NCBI GenBank assembly: GCA_004292795.1
Contig: RDXI01000006.1
Coordinates: 1 to 59,673 of the forward strand
Origin: Bacteroidota bacterium
GTDB taxonomy: Bacteria > Bacteroidota > Bacteroidia > Cytophagales > Microscillaceae
Length of the DNA: 59,673 nt
Direction of reading: 5' to 3'
Shown here: piece by piece, positions 42,653 through 53,024 of the stretch
Position numbering within the stretch: position 1 is the first letter of the stretch
How the letters are laid out: every line of letters begins with the position of its first letter
Position numbers and translations under genes: made by a program
Notes under the pieces: model-generated
What the model was told of the DNA's origin: nothing
Seen by the model: the letters and a program-made list of their open reading frames with translations, nothing else
The model's database searches: none

Positions 42653-44544
42653 TGCGTTACGGGAGGAGTTTCAGTTTTGGTAACAGTAGCTCTTGGAGCT
42701 TTGATAGGTTCAGGAATTTCTATGTAAATGAGTCTTGAACCTTCACTTAGTTTGATAGGATAGGACGAAATGGGTTGATAATCTGTTTTGCCTTGCCTCA
42801 CAAATATAGGCACAATGCGCTGTCTTTTGTTGTGCAGGGCAATAAATTTCTCCATTTTTTCCGTAGTTTCAAAATCAAGGTCTATTATCTTGATATTATT
42901 CATTTTCGCGGCGCGTTCAAGGCTTGTAAAGTTCCAGTGAATAGCGCGGAAAAGCAGGTTTTGAGGCAAGGACACACTCGCCGACTGCCATTCAGCTTTG
43001 GAAATGAGGCGCAAGCTGTGTTCATCGTCCAATTCAGCCCCAAAGAGTTTACAAGCTTTTTCGTTCATCACATCATTTTCACTCATCGCCAAAAAATACC
43101 CGTATCTACTCAAATCTAATTGCTCTAACACTTTTTTATCCAAAATATCGCCTTGATAGACCGAGAAGTCATATTTGGGGATAATCTTTTTCTTATCAGG
43201 GTCAGTGATAAGTACAGGCACTTTTTTCTCTGTCAAGTATTTGGCTATGAGGTGTGTGATTTCATTATCGCCCAAAATGATAAATCCGTTGGGTTCTGTG
43301 ATGCCTTCCGAGCCTTTGGGCATAAAGTAGCGAATGAAATAACCGCTTGTCATACTCGTTACCAACGCCATAATAACCAACGCCACAAACATATATTGGT
43401 CTATCAGTCCCGCTTGGTAGGCAAGAGTAGCCAAGATAATTTCCATAGCTCCGCGTGCATTCATACCAAAACCTATCGCCAATGCTTCATTTACTTTGAA
43501 ACCGCTCAATCTTGCACCTAAACTACAGCCTACTGTTTTGCTAAAAAACGCCATGACCATAATGATAGCCACTAAGCCAAAATCAAAGTTTTGAATAAAA
43601 TTGACCTTCAAACCTATGGAAACAAAAAACAATGGCGCGAATATATTGCTCACAAAGTCGTGGATAATCTCTTTTGTTTTTTTGCTCATGTGGATAGAGT
43701 CACCTAAGGCAATGCCCACAATGAACGCCCCAAAAATGGCGTGTATGCCTATAGCTTCAGTAAAAGAAGCTCCCAAAAAGCCTAAAGTAATGGAAAAAGA
43801 TAAAATACCACCAGGAAAGGAAACTTGTTTATTTACCCAAGGCAAAATACGATTGAAAAGCCTTCGTCCTAAGGTAAGCATCAAAATTGCAAACAAAACT
43901 GTACCTATGATAGTGTATTCTATGTGTTGCCCTGCATGACCAGAAGAGGCGTTCAACATACCCAAGACCAATGAGAAAAATACCCACCCCAATACATCAT
44001 CTATCATAGCAGAAGCTATAATAAGCATACCCACATTGGACTTGAAAAGCCCTAAATCCATCAAAGTACGCGCTATGACAGGCAAGGCTGTAATAGATAA
44101 TGCTGTGCCAATAAACAACGAAAAAATAAGGCTACTTTGTTGTAATCCAAAAAGTGAAGGAATAAAATAAGTAATACCAAAGCCTGTAGTAAATGGAAAT
44201 AATATACCTAAAACACTTGTAGTCAATGCTTTGCGTCCTTGATGTAATACAATCCTAAGCTCTACTTCAAGCCCTGCCACAAAAAGTAATAGTACCACAG
44301 ACATAGAGGTAAGCCCATGCAAAGCGAGTGGCGTTCCCCCTTTCTTGGGAAATAGGTAAGCTAAAGCATCTGGAAATAGCGTTCCCAAAACAGTAGGTCC
44401 CAACAAAATTCCTGCGATAAGCTCTCCAATCACTGCTGGTTGCTTTAGTTTTTTCATCAACTCGCCAAAAAGTTTCCCTAAAGCCAACATGATGCTGATT
44501 TGTAGGAAAAAAATTACTATTTCGTGGTGCGATAAGGTAGGCAT
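42649..44544 (-). CDS. Kef-type cation:proton antiporter with TrkA-N-like domain
   Basis: A 631-residue CPA2-family antiporter with about twelve membrane segments ([40 protein letters not shown] and [12 protein letters not shown]), followed by a Rossmann-like C-terminal domain ([20 protein letters not shown] and [20 protein letters not shown]). It probably exchanges K+ or Na+ for H+, controlled by nucleotide binding. ATG at 44544 ([10 protein letters not shown]) is preferred; the upstream TTG adds only four residues. It is the first gene of a run through rmlA. Confidence 0.9.
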   Translation of the reverse strand: MPTLSHHEIVIFFLQISIMLALGKLFGELMKKLKQPAVIGELIAGILLGPTVLGTLFPDALAYLFPKKGGTPLALHGLTSMSVVLLLFVAGLEVELRIVLHQGRKALTTSVLGILFPFTTGFGITYFIPSLFGLQQSSLIFSLFIGTALSITALPVIARTLMDLGLFKSNVGMLIIASAMIDDVLGWVFFSLVLGMLNASSGHAGQHIEYTIIGTVLFAILMLTLGRRLFNRILPWVNKQVSFPGGILSFSITLGFLGASFTEAIGIHAIFGAFIVGIALGDSIHMSKKTKEIIHDFVSNIFAPLFFVSIGLKVNFIQNFDFGLVAIIMVMAFFSKTVGCSLGARLSGFKVNEALAIGFGMNARGAMEIILATLAYQAGLIDQYMFVALVIMALVTSMTSGYFIRYFMPKGSEGITEPNGFIILGDNEITHLIAKYLTEKKVPVLITDPDKKKIIPKYDFSVYQGDILDKKVLEQLDLSRYGYFLAMSENDVMNEKACKLFGAELDDEHSLRLISKAEWQSASVSLPQNLLFRAIHWNFTSLERAAKMNNIKIIDLDFETTEKMEKFIALHNKRQRIVPIFVRQGKTDYQPISSYPIKLSEGSRLIYIEIPEPIKAPRATVTKTETPPVTQ

Positions 44545-44716
44545 ACTCAAAAACAAGTAGTATCTTTGGAAGAATAAAAGAGCTATGTTATTGCAAAGTA
44601 ACTACCTTTTTTTGTGAATAGCAAACCCCAAAAGTTTTTTCCTAATCGATAGGAATTTTCGACATTTTTTTGTATATTTGTGCAAAAATAACGCCCCACA
44701 TCAAAATCTACCTAAT

Positions 44717-46381
44717 ATGCAAGTTACCCAATCTTATGCTCGCCCAAGCACTGCCTCCACCGACTCGCAAGGCATGAAGTTTGACTTTTCGGCTGAACTT
44801 TCGCGCAAGCCTGTTTCGATACACGCCATGATAAAGGAAAGTTTGGGCTATGCTCGCCTGATGCTTGCCTTGCGCCAAGTAGTCAAAAGCGATTGGCGAC
44901 CTAAACAAAAAGACCATACCGCCTACCAAGAGTGGGTTATGGAACGATATATAGAAGAACTGCCTGCTCACCTCAAGAACATAGAGGCTAAAAAGGCTCT
45001 CCTGCTCGAACAACGTGAAAAGCTAAAACTTAGACAAAAAGCCCTCAGAAAGGAACTCAAACCCATAGAAACAGCCGTTAATAAGTCGCGCTACGAATAT
45101 TATCAATGGCTCTACAAGCACGATAGGGACAAATGGATGGCACTTGACCCCGTGATTAGCGTTCACCCTGACGCAGTTATTTTTGAGGGTTTTTCCATTG
45201 ATGAGTCTTCGTATGGGCGCGTGAGTGTGCCTTCCAATTTGTTGGAAACTTTTGGCGATATTCAATTTGGCACAACCAATATAGACTTTAGCCAAGCTCT
45301 TGCTGATGAGATTTATCGTGTCAGGAGCTACCGCCCCGCGTGGCTGAAAGTGGCTTTTGAAAAAGTAGAATTAGCCACGAACATGGGTTCGAATGTGGAA
45401 AAGAAAATCGACTTGCCTGAAACATGGGTGCGTGGTTTCTTGCAAGTGCAATCCGCTTCAACACTTGATGGCACAGATTTAACGCTTCATTCTCAAACAC
45501 TTAGCCGAGTTTTGTATGAAATAGAGCGCAAATATGAGCAGGAAAGCCCGCGTTCTATCCGCTTCTTGCTTACACCCAACGAGCCTATCAAAATAGTGAT
45601 TGACCCTTGGGGCATTGAGGTAGTGGATACGCACATTTACACAGGCGAGCAAGCACAAGAAATTCGCCTTTGGGGACGCAGAAGATTGTTTGTGTTGAAA
45701 GACCTCCTTCCTTACTCCGAAAAAGTGAATGTGAAACTGCTCGGAACGGGTATGCCTTCTTATTGGACAGTGCAAATGCCTGAAAATGGACACAGGTTTG
45801 ATTTGGGGCTTTCAGGTTGGACAGCTAATGATTGGTCAGGCAAGGCTAACTTCGACTTGCTTGCCTCCACAGGAAGCGCGAAAAACGTGGACATCAGCAA
45901 AGTAGAAAAGGTTTTGATTCAAAAACTCGCTACTACGCCTGCCGAAATAGCGCAAATCTTGAACATAGACCGCGCTAATGCGACTTTTGCCTTGCAAGAA
46001 TTGGCGAAAAATGGACAAGCTATGTACGACCACCTCACAGGCACATATCGTTGGCGACAACTGCTACAGCAAGACATCAAACTCACGGAAACAGAGGAAG
46101 ATGAACGCTTGAAAGTGGCTACGAACCTTGTGCGCAACAAAAATGTAGAAATATTATCTGAAAATGAACTTGACAATGGTTTGTATGAATACAAACTTGG
46201 CGTGCAAAGCAAGAACTCGAAAGGCGATAATTTCTTTTATCAGCCCACCATTCAATTAGACAAAGATGGGCGTATCAAACTTGCCGAATGTGGTTGCTCG
46301 CATCACAGACGCAATAAACTTCGCCAAGGTCCGTGTGCGCACATTATGGCTTCAGTGCTTTGGATTTCAAGAAGCAAATAG
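44717..46381 (+). CDS. SWIM zinc-finger domain protein
   Basis: A 554-residue protein. The C-terminus has the SWIM signature CGCSHHRRNKLRQGPCAH, a zinc-binding element used in DNA or protein contacts. The middle has a coiled-coil-like region (RQKALRKELKPIETAVNKSR), and around residues 400-430 a winged-helix-like block (TPAEIAQILNIDRANATFAL). Family members in other Bacteroidota sit near MoxR ATPases, which are absent here. The ATG at 44717 (MQVTQSYARPST) follows TATATTTG (44673-44680). A DNA-associated role is likely but inferred. Confidence 0.8.
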   Translation: MQVTQSYARPSTASTDSQGMKFDFSAELSRKPVSIHAMIKESLGYARLMLALRQVVKSDWRPKQKDHTAYQEWVMERYIEELPAHLKNIEAKKALLLEQREKLKLRQKALRKELKPIETAVNKSRYEYYQWLYKHDRDKWMALDPVISVHPDAVIFEGFSIDESSYGRVSVPSNLLETFGDIQFGTTNIDFSQALADEIYRVRSYRPAWLKVAFEKVELATNMGSNVEKKIDLPETWVRGFLQVQSASTLDGTDLTLHSQTLSRVLYEIERKYEQESPRSIRFLLTPNEPIKIVIDPWGIEVVDTHIYTGEQAQEIRLWGRRRLFVLKDLLPYSEKVNVKLLGTGMPSYWTVQMPENGHRFDLGLSGWTANDWSGKANFDLLASTGSAKNVDISKVEKVLIQKLATTPAEIAQILNIDRANATFALQELAKNGQAMYDHLTGTYRWRQLLQQDIKLTETEEDERLKVATNLVRNKNVEILSENELDNGLYEYKLGVQSKNSKGDNFFYQPTIQLDKDGRIKLAECGCSHHRRNKLRQGPCAHIMASVLWISRSK

Positions 46382-46396
46382 TCTGTTCAAGACAAC

Positions 46397-46434
46397 AAAA
46401 AAGGCTACCCTTTCGGATAGCCTTTCTTTTTTTT
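46397..46434. terminator. Bidirectional terminator between the SWIM gene and secDF
   Basis: AAAGGCTA and TAGCCTTT pair around CCCTTTCGGA, flanked by A-runs on one side and T-runs on the other, so it can serve both convergent genes. Confidence 0.75.
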
Positions 46435-46445
46435 ATGAGATATGC

Positions 46446-49440
46446 CTATTGTTTGATAGCTTCGGGTTCTTTCGTAACTTGCTTGTCATTCTTGCGTCCT
46501 ACAAGGTCAAGAACAATAGGCGAAGCCACAAAGATAGATGAATACGTACCGAATACAATGCCTATCAACAAAGAGAAGGAGAAACCACTCAATGCCGCGC
46601 CTGCGAAGGTAAGCAAGATAACTACGTTCAAAATGGTAGTAGTACCTGTTACGATTGTTCGGCTCAAGGTATCATTGATAGCGAGGTTCAACTGCTTACC
46701 GAAGTCTGCGCGATTGATGTCGCCTGAGAACTCACGGATACGGTCAAACACAACCACAGTATCGTTGATAGAGTAACCTACCACAGTCAAAAGTGCTGCA
46801 ATCAATACTTGGTCTATCTCAAACACAATGCCTATGGATTGCATAATAGAGATGAACGCCAATACTATCACTACGTTGTGGAACAACGAAATCATTGCCG
46901 CCACACTATAACGCCAGTTGATAAAGCGAGCCAAGATATACACCGCCATAGCAATCAATGCCAAAATAACGGCTAAGTTTGACTTATAGAGAATATCTGC
47001 CGCGATAGTCGATTCTGTTTTGGAGCTACTTTCAACTTTAGGTGTTTTGGTACTAAATTTCTTCAGACCATTCTCCAATTTACTACGCACTTCTGCATCA
47101 GCTTTTTCGCTTCCGTCATTGGTAAGGTAAGTAGTTGTAACTTTTACTTGGTTACTTCTGCCATACGTTTTTACTTCTACACCAGACTTAAATTCTTTCT
47201 GCATTTCAGCACGCACATCACCCGCAGGGATTGTTTCGCTGAAAGAAATAACATAAGAACGACCGCCTTTGAAATCCACGCCAAGCGTGAAGCCTCCGTT
47301 TACGATTGTCAAAACTGCACCCACTACTACTATAGCTGTAGAGAATAGGTAAGCCTTTTTGCGCAAGCCTACAAAGTCGAAGTTAGTACGACCAAAAGAG
47401 TTGTCGAATAGAATAGAGTTGAAAGTAAGGTTGCGTTTGTCCTTGCCTACCCACCATTCTACGATAAGGCGTGTTACGAATACGGAGGTAAGCAATGATG
47501 CCGCGATACCCACCATAAGCGTTGTAGCAAAGCCCAATACGGGACCTGTACCAAATACGAACAATATCAAACCTACCAAGAAAGTAGTAATGTTGGAGTC
47601 TAAAATAGAGCTAAACGCCTTTACGAAACCTATTCTGATAGCTTCGCGCAAGCCTAAGCCTTGACGCACTTCTTCGCGTATCCTTTCATAAATAAGCACA
47701 TTTGCATCAACAGACATACCTACTGAAAGCACCAAACCTGCAATACCTGAAAGCGTTAGCACAGAGTTGAACTGCGCCAAAATGCCCATGGTAAAGAACA
47801 AGTTGATGAACATAGCAATATTCGCAAATGTACCTGCCAAGCTATAATACAAGCTCATGAACAAGAACACCACCACAATACCACCTATGATAGAGTAAAT
47901 ACCTTGTTGCACTGACTCTGCACCCAAAGAAGGACCTACTACGGCTTCTTCTACGATGCGTGTAGGCGCGGGCATTTTACCTGATTTCAAGATGTTTGCC
48001 AAGTCGGTTGCTTCTTCTACTGTAAAGTTGCCTGTGATAGAAGAATTGCCGTTAGGAATTTCGCCTTGTACGGTAGGGGCAGAATACACCGCATTATCCA
48101 TTACTATAGCTATACGCTTTTGTATGTTTTCGCGGGTTACTTTGCGCCATTTTTTCGCGCCTGTAGTATTCATGCTCATGCCTACGCTTGCGGTAGCCGA
48201 GCCTTGTTGATAATCTACATAAGCACTGTTTACTACATCACCTTCAAGGATAGGTTTTCCGCCTGCACTCTTTTTCAAGAAGAACAAGGTAACACGCTGT
48301 GTTTCATCAGCTTTTGATTCCCAAGCAGGTTTGATGTTAGAAGGGAAAGCCTTAGAGTCTGCCATAAATTTGTTAATTTTGGCAGTATCACGCACAAGTG
48401 CATTCAACCCCTGCTGACTGATACCAAACAAGTTCGCGTATTTGCTAGGCTTCTTGTTGGTAGTGTCTTTTTTAGGTTCGGGTTTCTTGGCTGTATCTTT
48501 CTTTGGATCAGATTTCTTGGCTGTGTCTTTCTTAGTTGGAGGCGTAGAATCTTTGATTTCTTTTTTGTCAGGGTTCAAAGTATCCTTTTTAGCGTCCTTC
48601 TTCTCTACTTTCGCAGTGTCTGTATCAGCCGAAAGGTCGACACTTTTCTTGCCATCGTCAGCTTTAGAACCGCCTTTGCCTTTCTCTTTTTCTTCAAGTT
48701 TTGCCAAGTAGTCTGTGAATTGACCGAAAGCCACTTGAATTTCGTTCATTTCGGCTACTTCCCAGAACTCAAGGCGAGCAGTGCCTGAGATAAGTTTACG
48801 CGCCCTTGCGGGGTTGTCGATACCCGGAAGCTCAATAGCAATACGGTTAGTACCAGCCAAACGCTTGATATCAGGGTTTGCCACCCCGAATTTATCAATA
48901 CGCGCTTTCAAGATGTCATAAGAGCGGTCTATCGCATCATCAAGTTCTTTGTTGATGGCGCGAATGATGTCGCTGTCCGAGGCATCACTTTTGAATTTGT
49001 CACGCGTTATGCTATTGACAAATAGTTGGTTGAGCGGTTTGGAAGAGAGGGCTTTATACGAATCATAGAATAAATCCACAAAATTCCTTGTGCTATTGGC
49101 TTGCTTTTCGCGAGCTTGTTGGGCTGTTGCCTGACATTACTTTGATGATTTCCACAGGGGAAATCTCCAGCGTTACCTGCATACCACCCTGAAGGTCAAG
49201 ACCGAGGGCGAGTTCTTGCTCTTTAATTTGCTTGTAGGTGTAGCCAAACCAGACCTTTTCAGTCCAAAGCGAGTCAAATAGGGCTTGACGTTTTGCAAAG
49301 TCAACGTTGCCTTTTTTGTCTCGTGCTTTCTCGGTAATGCTACTGTCGATGCTACGTGCAACAAATGTAAAGTGCAGGTAATAGGCAGAAAGTAAAGTGA
49401 GGATTAGCGTCAGTACGATAACTCCAGTCTTATTACTCAT
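46446..49440 (-). pseudogene. secDF: secDF fusion gene split by a frameshift
   Basis: SecDF, the membrane proton-driven helper of Sec export. The first frame (49440-49093) encodes the N-terminal membrane segment and LALGLDLQGGMQVTLEISPV, then EIIKVMSGNS, but shifts into nonsense and a stop. The second (49079-46446, 877 residues) carries the rest of SecD (IAIELPGIDNPARARKLISG, GEIPNGNSSITGNFTVEEAT, IAGLVLSVGMSVDANVLIYE) and all of SecF (GVDFKGGRSYVISF, VGYSINDTVVVFDRIREFSG). In the second frame the sequence continues upstream to about 49127 without a stop (REKQANSTRNFVDLF), so a +1 or -2 change near 49120-49128 would join them into ~990 residues, the usual Bacteroidota length. The SecD head also has a Lys/Asp/Pro-rich insert near residues 150-220 of the second ORF. 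Confidence 0.88.
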
Positions 49441-49586
49441 TGCTTCTCTTGGGTAAAAGTGTTTGTTTTAATACAAAAACGAATTGGAGCGCAAAGTTAA
49501 AGCAATTCGTGGAATAGTCAAATTTTTTGTAGAAATTTCCTACTTTTGCAAGTGAAATTATAACTTTAATGCCCCATTACCCAAAT

Positions 49587-50096
49587 ATGAGCAAGAAATT
49601 GTTGATTGTACGCCACGCACATGCCGAAGATTATGCCTCAAGTGGCAAAGATTTTGACCGCGTGCTTACCTCCAAAGGGGAGGCAAGTGCTATAGAAATG
49701 GCAAAAACTTTAGCGCAAACGGGCTGTAGTCCCCAACTTTTGTGCAGTAGCCCCGCCCTACGCGCCAAGAAAACAGCAGAACTATTTGCCGAAACGCTTG
49801 CCTACCCTGTGGCGAAAATAAACTTCATAGACAACATCTACGAAGCAGGGTTGTATAACCTGATGGGCATTATCAATCGCTTTGACAACGCCTTAGATAC
49901 TATAGCTATTTTTGGACATAATCCTGCGTTTACGTACCTTGCTGATTATGTAGGCAATCAACCCATTGACGGCTTGCCTAAGGCGGGTATGGTCTTGGTA
50001 CATTTTGAGGCTACAGATTGGGCGAGCATCACACAAGGCAGTGGCACTACGCAATGGCTACGAAGCCCGAAGGAAAATTATATGTTTGTGAAGTAA
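49587..50096 (+). CDS. sixA: SixA-like phosphohistidine phosphatase
   Basis: A 169-residue histidine-phosphatase-family protein: MSKKLLIVRHAHAEDYASSG has the RH catalytic pair, LLCSSPALRAKKTAELFAET a second Arg, and IAIFGHNPAFTYLADYV the second catalytic His. SixA removes phosphate from HPt-type phosphohistidine. Start 49587 begins at MSKK; an ATG at 49569 would add six residues (MPHYPN) and cannot be excluded. TACTTTTG at 49541-49548 is the likely -7 box. Confidence 0.85.
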   Translation: MSKKLLIVRHAHAEDYASSGKDFDRVLTSKGEASAIEMAKTLAQTGCSPQLLCSSPALRAKKTAELFAETLAYPVAKINFIDNIYEAGLYNLMGIINRFDNALDTIAIFGHNPAFTYLADYVGNQPIDGLPKAGMVLVHFEATDWASITQGSGTTQWLRSPKENYMFVK

Positions 50097-50150
50097 GGAG
50101 AGGCTTAAACCATGCCGAATTACCTTTTTTTAGTTGTGTAGCCACCATAA

Positions 50151-50182
50151 TTTGAAAATTACCAAAATCAGTTGTAACTTTG
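50151..50182 (+). promoter_or_regulatory. Promoter of plsY
   Basis: TTTG at 50151-50154, 20-bp spacer, TAACTTTG at 50175-50182, with the ATG at 50216. Confidence 0.65.
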
Positions 50183-50215
50183 TGGCAGACTACTCTTTTC
50201 TCGAATTTTGTACGT

Positions 50216-50878
50216 ATGACAATAGATGTATTGTTTATTATATTGGGTGCTTTAGTGGCTTACCTACTCGGTTCTATACCTACGGCTGTTTGGTATGGCA
50301 AGGCTTTTCATGGCGTTGATGTGCGTCAGCATGGCAGTGGCAATGCGGGTGCTACGAATACCTTTCGAGTCTTAGGCAAGACAGCAGGCATTATTGTATT
50401 GTTGATAGATGTACTCAAAGGCTTTGTGGCTACAGAGTGGGCGTGGTTGATGATGGATTGGAAAATAGTACAATACGACCATTTATTTTTGTATAAATTG
50501 GTGTTTTACAAACTTATTTTCGGAACACTTGCGGTAGTAGGGCATATTTTCCCTGTGTACGCGGGTTTCAAAGGAGGCAAGGGCGTTGCTACGCTGTTGG
50601 GTATGATGCTTGCGGTAGATTATCAAACTACTTTGATGAGTGTGGGCGTTTTCTTGGTAGTGTTGTTGGTTTTCCAATATGTTTCTTTGGGTTCAATGCT
50701 TGCGGCACTTTCTTTTCCGCTTTTGTTGCTTGTTCCGCGCTTCAAGCCTGATGACCCTGCTGTAGTTGTATTTGGTTTTTTGATGTTTTTAGTGGTTGTC
50801 ATCACACATCAAAAGAACATAACAAAGCTCTTGAATGGCGAAGAAAACAAGGCGAGGCTGTGGCGTAGGCGAGGCTAA
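50216..50878 (+). CDS. plsY: Glycerol-3-phosphate acyltransferase PlsY
   Basis: Membrane enzyme that transfers acyl groups from acyl-phosphate to glycerol-3-phosphate, the first step of phospholipid synthesis. Motifs are LVAYLLGSIPTAVWYGKAF (motif 1), RQHGSGNAGATNTFRVLGK (motif 1-2), and VVGHIFPVYAGFKGGKGVAT (motif 3). About five membrane segments. The ATG at 50216 (MTIDVLFIILG) fits the family. At 220 residues it is normal. It ends 38 bp before a 24-bp palindrome and a strong terminator. Confidence 0.95.
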   Translation: MTIDVLFIILGALVAYLLGSIPTAVWYGKAFHGVDVRQHGSGNAGATNTFRVLGKTAGIIVLLIDVLKGFVATEWAWLMMDWKIVQYDHLFLYKLVFYKLIFGTLAVVGHIFPVYAGFKGGKGVATLLGMMLAVDYQTTLMSVGVFLVVLLVFQYVSLGSMLAALSFPLLLLVPRFKPDDPAVVVFGFLMFLVVVITHQKNITKLLNGEENKARLWRRRG

Positions 50879-50916
50879 TTGCTGAAATATCATAATTGTT
50901 ACAGAATATTTTTTTG

Positions 50917-50940
50917 TGGGTAGGCAAGCTTGCCTACCCA
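50917..50940. repeat. 24-bp perfect palindrome of the iterated motif
   Basis: TGGGTAGGCAAG joined head to head with its exact inverse CTTGCCTACCCA, with AAGCTT at the centre. It is built entirely from the GTAGGCAAG 9-mer plus flanking bases and sits directly before the terminator at 50941. Confidence 0.95.
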
Positions 50941-50979
50941 AACACGAAAAGCTCGACAAATGGTCGAGCTTTTCGTGTT
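50941..50979. terminator. Perfect 17-bp bidirectional hairpin
   Basis: AACACGAAAAGCTCGAC and GTCGAGCTTTTCGTGTT pair without mismatch around AAATG. It lies between the convergent plsY and NifU-domain genes. Confidence 0.8.
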
Positions 50980-51011
50980 AGATGCGAAACAAAGCTATAT
51001 GCCTGAAGTTT

Positions 51012-51590
51012 TTACACGCCTTCGGCTACTACGGTTTGCACTTGCGGAATCATACGTTTTAGCAAATTCTCGATGCCCATTTTCAGCGTAATGGTCGAAG
51101 AAGGACAGCCACTGCATGAGCCTTGCAACAATACTTTTACTGTGCCTGTGGCATCATCAAAGGAATGAAAACCAATGAAACCGCCATCAGTTTCTACCGC
51201 AGGGCGCACATATTCGTCAAGAATTTGCTTGATTTTGCGGTCTATTTCGGGTTCGTCTCCGTTGGAGGTAAGCGTGCTTGTTACGTTTTGGGTTTTGATA
51301 ACAGGCTTATTTTCTTCTAAGTATTGCTTGATTTGTTGTTTTAATTGGGCGATGATGTCGTGCCAATGGTATTTTTCATCTTTTGTAACAGTAACAAAGT
51401 TGTTCATTACAAACACGCGTTGCACATACGGCAAGGTAAATAATTCTTGCGCAAGGGGCGAATTTTCGGCACTTTCCAGCGTAGGAAAGTCATACGTGAT
51501 ACTTTCTTCTGCCAACATCACATTGGCAACAAACTTCATAGAGTTTGGGTTGGGGTTCGCTTCTGTATAAAGGTTGATGTAGCGGTTCAT
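51012..51590 (-). CDS. NifU-domain iron-sulfur scaffold/carrier protein
   Basis: A 192-residue protein. The N-terminal half (ANPNPNSMKFVANVMLAEES, LPYVQRVFVMNNFVTVTKDE) is the Nfu-type N domain. The C-terminal half is the NifU domain with VRPAVETDGGFIGFHSFDDA and the cluster-binding GSCSGCPSSTITLKMGIENL. It carries [4Fe-4S] clusters to target enzymes. The upstream leader is C-rich (G-rich on the plus strand, see 51592-51660). Confidence 0.92.
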   Translation of the reverse strand: MNRYINLYTEANPNPNSMKFVANVMLAEESITYDFPTLESAENSPLAQELFTLPYVQRVFVMNNFVTVTKDEKYHWHDIIAQLKQQIKQYLEENKPVIKTQNVTSTLTSNGDEPEIDRKIKQILDEYVRPAVETDGGFIGFHSFDDATGTVKVLLQGSCSGCPSSTITLKMGIENLLKRMIPQVQTVVAEGV

Positions 51591-51591
51591 A

Positions 51592-51660
51592 GGAGGAGGG
51601 TGGAAGGGTAGAGGGGTGGAAGGGTAGAAAGGTAAGCGGGTTACGGGTGGACAGGTAAGC
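51592..51660. repeat. G-rich tandem-like tract upstream of the NifU-domain gene
   Basis: The plus strand has GG- and GGG-runs spaced by 1-4 bases: GGTGGAAGGGTAGA repeated, then GGTAAGCGGGTTACGGGT repeated. Four or more G-runs within ~40 bp make a G-quadruplex possible on this strand, opposite the gene's leader. Confidence 0.55.
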
Positions 51661-51798
51661 GGGTTACGGGTTAGCTTGCCTGCTTTTTTTGAATATAGAA
51701 AAAACCTTGTTTGGGGCTGTTTGGTTCAAAAAAAAGTAAAAAATATGAGGGCAGGGCAGAAAATGGGGGCGGTAGGCAAGGCGTTTTGTAGCTAAAAC

Positions 51799-51830
51799 TT
51801 TGGCGCAATGCCTAATTTTGCCTAACTTTG
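51799..51830 (+). promoter_or_regulatory. Promoter of the transsulfuration enzyme gene
   Basis: TTTG at 51799-51802, 20-bp spacer, TAACTTTG at 51823-51830, about 35 bp before the ATG. A second -7-like box, TAATTTTG, lies 11 bases upstream. Confidence 0.65.
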
Positions 51831-51864
51831 AGGCGAAAAACCAAATATTTTTTATCCTTTCTCC

Positions 51865-53007
51865 ATGAAATTCGGTACTAAAGTTCTTCACGCGGGCATT
51901 GAGCCAGACCCCAGCACAGGAGCCATTATGACTCCTATTTTCCAAACTTCTACCTACGTGCAAGAAGGCATAGGCAAGCACAAGGGTTTTGAATATTCGC
52001 GCACCCATAATCCTACGCGCCAAGTGCTTGAACGCAATTTTGCGGCACTCGAAAATGCGCAATACGGACTCGCCTTCGCTTCGGGTATGAGTGCGACTGA
52101 TACCGTGATGCGTTTGCTCAAAGCAGGGGACGAAGTAGTGGCGTGCCACGATATGTATGGCGGGACGTATCGCCTATTCAACCGCATTTATGCCGAAAAT
52201 TTTGGTATCAAAATTCATTATGTGGATATGAGCAAGGCGGAAAATATTGTGCCTTACCTCAACGATAAAACAAAATTGGTGTGGGTAGAAACACCGACCA
52301 ATCCTTTGCTGAATTTGATTGATATTCAAGCAGTTGCACAAATCACGAAGGCAAAAAATGTGTGGCTTTGTGTGGATAATACTTTCGCTACGCCTTTCTT
52401 GCAAAACCCGCTTGACCTTGGGGCGGATATTGTGATGCACTCGGCTACAAAATACTTGGGCGGACACTCTGACGTGGTAATGGGCGCACTCATGTATAAC
52501 TCGCCTGACCTGCATCAACGCCTTGCCTTCATTCAAAATTCGGCAGGGGCAGTGCCAAGCCCTCACGATTGTTTCCTTGTGTTGCGTGGTGTGAAAACGC
52601 TCCATATTCGTATGGAACGCCACAGCCAAAACGGAAAAGCAGTGGCAGAATATTTGCAAAATCACCCCAAAGTAGGCAAGGTGTTTTGGATTGGCTTGCC
52701 TACCCACCCCAACCACGACATAGCCCGCAAACAAATGCGCGACTTTGGCGGTATGGTGTCGTTTACGCTGAAAAATGACAGCATGGAGGAGGCTATTCGT
52801 GTGATGGAAAGTTTCGAGGTATTTTCTTTAGGCGAGTCTTTGGGAGGTGTGGAATCGCTTTGCACGCACCCTGCCACGATGACTCATGCCGCTATTCCCA
52901 AAGCAGAACGCGAAGCACGCGGTTTGACTGATACGCTCATTCGCCTTAGTGTAGGCATCGAAGATATTGAGGATTTATTGGCTGACCTTGCGCAAGCGAT
53001 AGGATAA
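51865..53007 (+). CDS. Cystathionine gamma-synthase/lyase-type PLP enzyme
   Basis: A 380-residue Cys/Met-metabolism PLP enzyme. It has GAIMTPIFQTSTYVQEGIGK, YSRTHNPTRQVLERNFAALE, ASGMSATDTVMRLLKAGDEV, VWVETPTNPLLNLIDIQAVA, VDNTFATPFLQNPLDLGADI and the PLP-lysine motif HSATKYLGGHSDVVMGAL, with LGESLGGVESLCTHPATMTH near the end. Candidates are cystathionine gamma-synthase, cystathionine gamma-lyase and methionine gamma-lyase; motif reading alone does not choose. It is monocistronic with its own promoter and terminator. Confidence 0.93.
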   Translation: MKFGTKVLHAGIEPDPSTGAIMTPIFQTSTYVQEGIGKHKGFEYSRTHNPTRQVLERNFAALENAQYGLAFASGMSATDTVMRLLKAGDEVVACHDMYGGTYRLFNRIYAENFGIKIHYVDMSKAENIVPYLNDKTKLVWVETPTNPLLNLIDIQAVAQITKAKNVWLCVDNTFATPFLQNPLDLGADIVMHSATKYLGGHSDVVMGALMYNSPDLHQRLAFIQNSAGAVPSPHDCFLVLRGVKTLHIRMERHSQNGKAVAEYLQNHPKVGKVFWIGLPTHPNHDIARKQMRDFGGMVSFTLKNDSMEEAIRVMESFEVFSLGESLGGVESLCTHPATMTHAAIPKAEREARGLTDTLIRLSVGIEDIEDLLADLAQAIG

Positions 53008-53024
53008 GCATATTATAACTTGTA

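Noticed and set aside
49093-49140. Programmed frameshift in secDF
   Set aside because: No slippery heptamer or strong downstream structure is visible; mutation or sequence error is simpler.
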